A stretch of 64,000 nt of DNA from Acheta domesticus. Taxonomy: Eukaryota > Arthropoda > Insecta > Orthoptera > Gryllidae. The position numbers were made by a program, and so were the translations under genes. Positions 59,201 to 64,000 of this stretch are shown here, piece by piece; position 1 is the first letter of the stretch, and each line of letters begins with the position of its first letter. The notes under the pieces are model-generated. The model searched no databases, was not told the DNA's origin, and saw only the letters and a list, made by a program, of their open reading frames with translations. The stretch is taken from positions 117,214,416 through 117,278,415 of the forward strand of contig JAHLJT010009436.1 in the NCBI GenBank assembly GCA_031308135.1, given 5' to 3'.

Positions 59201-61260
59201 CTTTAATTGTACCTGGAACAGTATGTGATGGTCTCTGCAAACCATGCTGATTTTTTATTTTATCCCTTGGGAACAAAACATCTTGCTGTAAAAAGTTTTC
59301 TAGATTAGTTGAAAATAGATTTTAACTGTTAAGAAAATCTAAAGGAAGAAAACTTTTTTTTTTTTTCATTAAAAATAAAAAACAACTTTGGTTCTTTTAA
59401 ATATGTATATCTCATATCTGTAAACTAATTCTTTATGAACAGTAATTCCCTAAGGCAACTGGGCACTTGTAATGAAATTCTACACCAACAACAAAAGTGT
59501 GAGGAAGAACAGAAGTAAGATTTTCCATGTAATTCCCACACAAAATTTATAGATCTGTTCAAAATATTAGACTCAGTACTTCGTTTTCAACTAATTTTAT
59601 TTATCAGGTAACAATGGGTTCAAATATGTGTGTGTACGTACATCAAATTAATTATAATGAGTTCTCTTACACATTTGCGAAGATTGAAACACAAATATCA
59701 CAAATTCAATAAATAAAACATGGATATAAATTACATAGGTGTAATATAACACAGTATGTCCTAATTTGTTTTTCAAGAACAATCACTTAAATTAGTATTT
59801 AGTATGGAATTCTTAATTTTTTATAAAGGCGTTCAATCTTTGTGGCATGCTTTCCACAAGTTTCATGTTCTTATTTCATGCCACTATCATGAGCTTAAAA
59901 CTGATTCTATTTGCAATTATGAATTTCTCAATCAATTGTGTTTGGTTAAATTTTTTTTCTTTTTAAAATGTTCTAAAGATTTTCTACTTGGACTCTTGTT
60001 GGGAATGTTTCTCGGTCATGGAAGTATGCTAATATCTTTTTCCATTAGGAATTTTTTGACGGTTTTAATGTTATGACAGGGTGCACAGTTATGCATAAAC
60101 ATATACAAGTCTTCATTGAACCAGGTTGCTGCCTGTGACAGTAGTTTTTCCTGAAGCTTTTTTAAGTATTGGTCTTGTTTCATCATTCCTTCTATGACAT
60201 AATCTCCCAAAACCCATGGAAGATATTACGTCCTACTCTATCATCATTGTTGGATATAGTACAGTTGTTGTGTACATTCAAATTTGAATGCCTCACCAGA
60301 TTGGTGACAAACAAACCTGGAAGATTTGTCAGATGTGGTGAAACATGATTCATCACTAGGACACACTTTATTCCAGCTTTACCATCCAGTGTTTCAGACC
60401 TCGTGCCCACTTGATGGGCTTCCTTGCCATTACAGATGTAATTTTTTTACTTATAATCTCTTAGCAATATGCCTCTGTGTGTAGATACCGTGTTTCAGAA
60501 GAGTTTTAAGAACTGCAACTTTACAAGATGAAACATCGTTCCTCCTTCCCATTTCGCACTGTTAACGTCAAATCCGTTAAAATCACATAATTACAATAAG
60601 TATTCACGTTAACAAGCAATTAATTGCTTGCAAGTAAGCAATTAAACTGATCTACCACATCAGTTGTTAAAAGAAACGTAGTCACAATACGGAGTGTTGT
60701 TATACACAAAACAACACATGTACTATCGCAGGCACATACATTGCCTGAAATCGCAATAGTACTGCTACCTATTGTTCATTAGTGACACATCCGGTTCATA
60801 ACAGTTGTTATTAGTTGGAAGACGGCAGATTAATAATTAAAAATGATTTTCAGTTCACTAGAACTCTGCTTATTATATCAATATCAGAACTAATAATTTT
60901 TTTTTGTTATGAGTCTAATAATTGGAACAGTTCTGTTAAAAGCCAGTCTTATAAAATTTTCTAGATTGAGTATTGCTCTAATTTAAAGTTATACAATTTT
61001 CACTTCTCAAAGTATTAATTTGTTAATCATCATTAATGAAATTGTTGATGTTGATTTGATTTTTCTGTCCATAGAAACTTGAAGCAAAAATCCGAGCAAC
61101 TGTAGATGAAGCTGCCAAAAAATCTAAAACTGATCCAGAAATAGGATTAGAAGAACTGTGTGCCGATGTATATGCTAAGCCCATAGAACCTACAATTCGT
61201 GGTGTCACTCCATGGGACAGATTGAAGCATATATCTGTTGGAAAGCCAATAAACTTATAA
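47184..61260 (+). CDS. PDHA1: Pyruvate dehydrogenase E1 component subunit alpha, mitochondrial (whole spliced gene)
   Basis: Seven coding exons join to 1197 bp, 398 residues plus stop; human PDHA1 has 390. The protein is the thiamine-diphosphate-binding alpha subunit that, with E1 beta, decarboxylates pyruvate in the mitochondrial matrix and passes acetyl groups to E2. The N-terminus (residues 1 to about 35) is basic and rich in Ser/Thr/Arg, a matrix targeting peptide. The TPP motif runs from GDG at residues 196-198 to NN at 225-226. The three regulatory serines are present: site 1 Ser294 in GHSMSDPG, site 2 Ser301 in GTSYR, site 3 Ser233 in GMGTSS. His293 next to site 1 is conserved. All introns are GT-AG and phase 0. 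No lesion is seen, so the gene should be functional and regulated by PDH kinase/phosphatase. Confidence 0.95.
47587..47655 (+). CDS. PDHA1: PDHA1 exon 2 (residues 18-40)
   Basis: Acceptor tgtttcag at 47579-47586, donor aag|gtaaga. Ends with ATEATFETK, matching the residues just after the presequence in animal E1 alpha proteins (human ANDATFEIK). Confidence 0.85.
47741..47914 (+). CDS. PDHA1: PDHA1 exon 3 (residues 41-98)
   Basis: Acceptor is a T run plus tag; donor cag|gtatgg. Encodes [27 protein letters not shown] and [12 protein letters not shown], the conserved N-terminal helices that lead to the cofactor-binding core. Confidence 0.95.
47915..50363 (+). other. PDHA1 intron 3 (2449 bp)
   Basis: Mostly AT-rich. 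A block at 48720-49060 is richer in GC, ends in an A/G-rich tract on the plus strand (about 48955-49030), and may be an old repeat. No coding element was recognised. Confidence 0.5.
50364..50582 (+). CDS. PDHA1: PDHA1 exon 4 (residues 99-171)
   Basis: Acceptor tttttatag, donor cag|gtatgt. Encodes [11 protein letters not shown], the AYRAHGW segment with the active-site histidine region, and the highly conserved [20 protein letters not shown]. Confidence 0.95.
50861..50980 (+). repeat. 60-bp tandem duplication in PDHA1 intron 4
   Basis: Two head-to-tail copies of a 60-bp unit containing tggccaatattgcatt and atgttcaattatttctaaaa, with only a few differences. A recent local duplication. Confidence 0.9.
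51069..51317 (+). CDS. PDHA1: PDHA1 exon 5 (residues 172-254), TPP-binding motif
   Basis: Acceptor gtctgcag, donor tgg|gtaaga. Carries [19 protein letters not shown] and [14 protein letters not shown], i.e. the full GDG-to-NN thiamine diphosphate/Mg motif and phosphorylation site 3 (Ser233). It has the same length, 249 bp, as exon 6. Confidence 0.95.
51841..51865. repeat. (AC)n microsatellite
   Basis: Twelve AC units. Confidence 0.95.
51975..53688 (+). mobile_element. Tc1-like transposon, degenerate, copy 1
   Basis: The right end, agtctaataatttgaacaca followed by tctgt and TA, is the same terminal repeat as in copy 2 at 59550-60936. A decayed left partner (cactattagacta) lies at about 51985. 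The interior has transposase remains on the plus strand. Length is about 1.7 kb. The left limit is approximate. Confidence 0.7.
52367..53340 (+). pseudogene. Tc1-like transposase remnants, copy 1
   Basis: The frame at about 52370 reads [19 protein letters not shown] and [10 protein letters not shown], a Tc1-type helix-turn-helix start. At 53020-53340 another frame gives [19 protein letters not shown] and [11 protein letters not shown], the blocks around the first and second catalytic Asp, with D replaced at the second site (MEHH). Stops and shifts lie between. Not functional. Confidence 0.75.
54622..54870 (+). CDS. PDHA1: PDHA1 exon 6 (residues 255-337), phosphorylation loop
   Basis: Acceptor ttttgctacag, donor aag|gtaaag. 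Starts [16 protein letters not shown] and contains [19 protein letters not shown] with sites 1 and 2 (Ser294, Ser301). The residue after RY is Gly where mammals have His; other insects also vary here. Confidence 0.95.
55389..55396. repeat. Target-site duplication, left
   Basis: actggagc, repeated exactly at 56943-56950. Confidence 0.8.
55397..56942. mobile_element. Non-autonomous hAT-like element
   Basis: The left end is cagtggcatagggtgacacc. The right end, read inverted, is cagtggcgtagc, with ggtgtcacc further in. An 8-bp duplication (actggagc) flanks it. The left inverted repeat seems to have lost the roughly 36 bp present between the two blocks at the right. No transposase. A GC-rich minisatellite and a poly-G run (about 56658-56678) lie inside. 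Confidence 0.8.
55879..56042 (+). repeat. G-rich minisatellite, 15-bp unit
   Basis: Core unit ggccgggccaggcgg about five times, flanked by ggggt-type degenerate repeats. The plus (non-template) strand of PDHA1 intron 6 is thus very G-rich. Frames on both strands stay open because of composition and are not genes. Confidence 0.9.
57451..57563. repeat. (GTGTGAGAGAGTGAGA)-type microsatellite
   Basis: About four 18-bp units followed by GT and GC-GT dinucleotides. Confidence 0.9.
58268..58632 (-). mobile_element. tRNA-derived SINE, copy 2
   Basis: Same body as 16746-17110. On the minus strand the head shows a degenerate A box (CGGTCAGCGTTTCAGG) and GGGTTCAAACC as B box. Many C-to-T and G-to-A changes relative to copy 1 suggest an older, CpG-decayed copy. 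Inserted in PDHA1 intron 6 opposite to the gene. Confidence 0.7.
58765..58835. repeat. Fragment related to the foldback inner hairpin
   Basis: Matches the inner end of the left foldback arm (29405-29480): ataactttc, then a tact(a)c word, then gggaaagtaaa. It is a degraded copy of that end on its own. Confidence 0.5.
59550..60936 (-). mobile_element. Tc1-like transposon, degenerate, copy 2
   Basis: Inverted ends: agatctgttcaaaatattag with actc at the left, and the complement of gagtctaataattggaacag with ttctgt at the right. Both lie next to TA. Same terminal sequence as copy 1, 1.39 kb. Transposase remains are on the minus strand. Confidence 0.8.
60016..60560 (-). pseudogene. Tc1-like transposase remnants, copy 2
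   Basis: Near 60555 the minus strand starts [19 protein letters not shown] and [10 protein letters not shown], then stops. This is clearly the same family as copy 1. The next frames (60410-60192 and 60210-60016) give VMNHVSPHL, then [21 protein letters not shown], the region of the second catalytic Asp, here Asn in MHNCAPCH. A middle portion of the gene is missing. Confidence 0.75.
61075..61260 (+). CDS. PDHA1: PDHA1 exon 7 (residues 338-398 and stop)
   Basis: Acceptor ttttctgtccatag. Encodes the C-terminal helix [29 protein letters not shown], and [13 protein letters not shown], ending in a TAA at 61258-61260. Separated from exon 6 by a 6.2-kb intron filled with mobile DNA. Confidence 0.95.
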   Translation, partial: KLEAKIRATVDEAAKKSKTDPEIGLEELCADVYAKPIEPTIRGVTPWDRLKHISVGKPINL

Positions 61261-61374
61261 ATCTGTTATTATATTTAGACTCATCCAATACATCATAAGT
61301 TGATCATTGTGTTGTTTTAAACATTCTAGATCCCTAGGTGTTGCAGAAGTTTTGCATGTGAACGTGTGTTTGTT

Positions 61375-61439
<65 letters not shown>

Positions 61440-61943
61440 TAGATACGTGTGTGTACACTTCCTTCCTTGAAACAAAGCGTACAGTGCACATATTAGTGAA
61501 TAATTTATAGCTCAGAATGCATTATCATCAACGTAACATGAAACCATTCCCATTTTTTGATGAGATGTTTATTTACAAATGTTTTGGCAATGGAATATAA
61601 AAGCTATGAATCGCAAAATTATAGATAGTAATGAGTTCAATTTTCAGACAGTACTGTTTCTAACGACTAAAGCAAAGCTAGTTAATCTAGCTAAGCTAAT
61701 ATAAGCTTAGCAAATCTAAGTTGTTTATTTATTGTTTCTTTTCTTGTGGCTATTAAAATGTGTGTAAAATCAATTTAATCATTATTGTGGCATAAGTAAT
61801 GTTCAATTTGCTTAATAGAAAATTATACTTTTTATTTCCTATACCTTTCCTTGTGAGTTTTGAATTTTCACATTATTGTGCCTGCATCTATTGGTATGTT
61901 TCTCAAGGGCTCGGAGGGCAGTAATTTGGCTGCTTCCATTTTT
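61261..61943 (+). other. PDHA1 3' UTR and downstream flank
   Basis: Starts after the stop codon. Contains a (GT)n(GA)n tract at 61375-61437 and an ATTAAA at 61752-61757, the best poly(A) signal I see before the piggyBac remnant. The true 3' end cannot be fixed by eye. Confidence 0.4.
61375..61437. repeat. (GT)n(GA)n compound microsatellite
   Basis: About nine GT units run into about 22 GA units, likely within the PDHA1 3' UTR. Confidence 0.95.
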
Positions 61944-61947
61944 TTAA

Positions 61948-63260
61948 CCCTTAAATCCTGAATGCAACATTTTTTCCAATCTCGCATTCTTCAATTGTTA
62001 TGTTAAATATCATAATGTTTTAAACATTTTCGAACAATATGTAGTTTTGGTTATAACAAAATGAATATTGTATTAAAAAGCTATCATTTAACAAAGAATT
62101 ACAGATTTTTTTAAATTTGTGGCATGTCACTACTTTTCAGATGTATTTTTTATAATTTCACAAAAAATATTCAAATTATATTTTTTAATAAATTCTTTAC
62201 TTTTATGATATATTGATGTATCTTAAACAATGTGACATGAAAATGTTCTTTTAAAATTTTCTTTTGGTGCTTATTTTGTAATGTTACACATAAAGTTGCA
62301 CGAATGCATCATTGGAAACACACTGGAGCACCTCGCGTGAGGCTAAATTGCTCTTCAGGTGACTGGTGGTTTGTGCAAGTATTCATTTCTCGTGGCTCAA
62401 ATTCATCATTTTCGTTCAGTTATTTGAATTAGAAGCTGATAACATTGTCTACAAATTCGCTTAGTACAATTACATTTTATGTGCACAATTTTACAAATGG
62501 ATCAGAAAACTTATTCAACAACTGCAGAAATCTAATCTCTCTTAGAAGAATTGGATACCTAAGAACAAGAAAATAGAGATGTGGTTGTTGTAATAATTCC
62601 TCCAGGTGTAGACAGACTTACTGATGAAAATAGAGATGATATGCACGTAATTATTTTTCAGGATGATTCATTACGTTGACCGTAGTTTACATGCTAATAC
62701 TCTGTTATGTCTGATATGTAATAATGGATGCTGAGCTGGTACTTCCTAATGTAGCTGGAACATTTGAGACACAAAGTAAAACATACTGAAGTAGATGCTG
62801 AAATGGTTTCTTGAACCTGTAAAGAAGCAGAGACTTCCAAACCAGAGTGAAGTGGATCCCCAAAGGACAAAAGGAACACCTCATTTTCATCGGGTGCCAT
62901 CTGATGTAGAACATGAAATTAGAGCATTTGCGAAACATGTATGGTAGCATGAACAGAACAGAAATCGTTGAACATTTTATTACTGAAGTTTTATTACTTG
63001 CTCATATTGTAATTTTTTCTGTGAAGTATGCGTGTGATAAAAATGACCTATACAGAATTGTGACAGCTCCCAGGTATTCTAATTTTGACAGGATATCATA
63101 CGCTACCTCAAACTAAAATGTATTAGAGTTCAGATGAAGTTAAAAGACTTCCAATTATAAGAAAAAATATGTCTAGAAGAGATGAAACATTCTCTTCATG
63201 CCTTAATAATGGTAGAGTAGACAAACAGGCGGCAAAATTTCCAAAAATTATGTTTTGAAT
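61948..63260 (+). pseudogene. piggyBac-like element with truncated transposase
   Basis: TTAA at 61944-61947 is followed by ccctta, a typical piggyBac left end. From about 62498 the plus strand gives MDQKTYSTTAEI and IIPPGVDRLTDENRDD in decayed frames. Near 62965-63060 it gives VEHFITEVLLLAHIVIFSVK and ACDKND, and near 63090-63240 GYHTLPQTKMY, SSDEVKRLPIIRKNMSRRD and DKQAAKF. These are the N-terminal and early catalytic blocks of the piggyBac (PGBD) transposase domain. Many stops interrupt them. The catalytic Asp region and Cys-rich tail are absent, and no right end is seen. Confidence 0.7.
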
Positions 63261-63446
63261 TTTAATGTTATGTTCATTTGAAACTAAAAATTAAATTAAC
63301 CCATATTCTATCTTTTTCTTTCATAGACATATCCCATTTATGAAAGAGTGAGAAATCAGTTTTGGTATTAGTTTTTGCTTCAAAAGAAACGTCTTTAGCC
63401 ACGATTTGCATTTTTTAATATGTAAAAAATATGTATCCCAATCAGT

Positions 63447-63458
63447 ATAGGGGGAATA
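63447..63458. repeat. SINE target-site duplication, left
   Basis: ataggggg followed by aata; the matching copy at 63755-63767 has one more G. Confidence 0.75.
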
Positions 63459-63754
63459 AGCCGGCCTCGTGGACGAGATCGCTAAAGCAGTATTGTCGTG
63501 GCGATCTCGGACCGCAAGGTCGCGAATTCGAGTCCCGCCGTGAGCATGGGTGTATTTGTGTATGTCTATATGTGTGTGCCGTCCTTTTACCCTCATTATC
63601 ATCAATCATTACCAAATCCCCAGGGCTAACAGTTCTGGGGAGTAAAAATACGATCCAGCGTAGTGCTCATCCTCCCTAATGAATTGCATGCCCAGCATGC
63701 CTGCGTGGTCCGAAGTGCCCTGTTTGCAATAAATAAATAAACAAGCAAACAGAA
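63459..63754 (+). mobile_element. tRNA-derived SINE, second family
   Basis: Head GCCGGCCTCGTGGACGAGAT is tRNA-like, and GAATTCGAGTCCCG about 50 bp further is a B box. The body of about 200 bp ends in a (AAAT)n-like tail (aataaataaataaac). A 12-13-bp target duplication flanks it, showing LINE-type retrotransposition. The sequence is unrelated to the SINE at 16.7 and 58.3 kb. Confidence 0.8.
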
Positions 63755-64000
63755 ATAGGGGGGAATATTTTTTCGTAAATAATATAAATTCTCAAGGGCG
63801 GAAAAATTAATGGAGCCCAGAGCGGCGACGTGTATAAATACGCCCCTGGTAAATAGTGAAGACTGTGTTTTACCTGTAAGGTAAACGTACCAGTAGTTGA
63901 CCATATAAGTAAAAAATGTATCATTTTCCATCCACCTGACTATTTACATTTGCCAATATAATCTGAATAGCTTACACTACTTACCATACTTCCTGCTAAC
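63755..64000. other. Unassigned right edge
   Basis: Begins with the right SINE target duplication. A minus-strand open frame reaches in from 63931 without a known domain. Nothing else recognised. Confidence 0.5.

Larger units (their letters stand above)
54871..61074 (+). other. PDHA1 intron 6 (6204 bp)
   Basis: Composed largely of repeats: a hAT-like non-autonomous element (55397-56942) with a G-rich minisatellite, a (GTGTGAGA)-type microsatellite (57451-57563), a SINE (58268-58632), a fragment related to the foldback inner hairpin (58765-58835) and a second Tc1-like element (59550-60936). AT-rich sequence lies between. Confidence 0.7.

Overview
The window looks like nuclear DNA from an insect with a large, AT-rich, transposon-filled genome. 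The evidence is one spliced animal gene (PDHA1, mitochondrial pyruvate dehydrogenase E1 alpha) with GT-AG introns of 85 bp to 6.2 kb, embedded in Penelope, Gypsy, BEL/Pao, hAT, Tc1/mariner and piggyBac relics, tRNA-derived SINEs and foldback repeats. A cockroach, termite or stick insect-like genome is my guess only. No prokaryotic gene, CRISPR array or operon is visible.

Layout. 1-3.6 kb: mostly unassigned AT-rich DNA with a short SINE fragment. 3.6-5.7 kb: a Penelope-like retroelement (broken RT, GIY-YIG endonuclease, hammerhead-like core) with an 11-bp target duplication, inserted at the edge of a 125-bp palindrome. 5.8-7.1 kb: two short inverted-repeat elements. 7.2-14.3 kb: a Gypsy-type LTR retrotransposon on the minus strand with two 1.7-kb LTRs, a gag, a protease, and a pol cut from RT straight to the integrase C-terminus; a tRNA-like sequence abuts its polypurine tract. 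14.3-18.6 kb: unassigned sequence, a hAT N-terminal fragment and a SINE. 18.6-19.9 kb: a dead mariner. 22.6-24.3 kb: a probable non-autonomous piggyBac element between TTAA sites. 24.3-27.9 kb: GC-richer sequence with LTR-like signals.

27.9-35.4 kb: two inverted arms of about 1.6-1.8 kb, each built from diverged 300-bp units, flank a decayed BEL/Pao gag-pol. The right arm carries a 235-bp palindrome. 36.1-39.5 kb: a complete but dead hAT (ZMYM/TTF-type) with an 8-bp duplication, carrying a second palindrome with the same centre. 39.6-41.4 kb: a second copy of the 6.6-kb MITE, split by a 1.3-kb element. 41.4-46.9 kb: AT-rich, no confident gene.

47.2-61.3 kb: PDHA1 on the plus strand, seven coding exons, 398 residues, apparently intact. 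All six introns are phase 0. Introns 5 and 6 hold two Tc1-like relics of one family, a hAT-like non-autonomous element with a G-rich minisatellite, a SINE and microsatellites. Downstream are a truncated piggyBac transposase pseudogene and a SINE with clear target duplications. Only PDHA1 is a confident host gene. Its product pairs with E1 beta in the mitochondrial pyruvate dehydrogenase complex; the other coding stretches are mobile-element remains.
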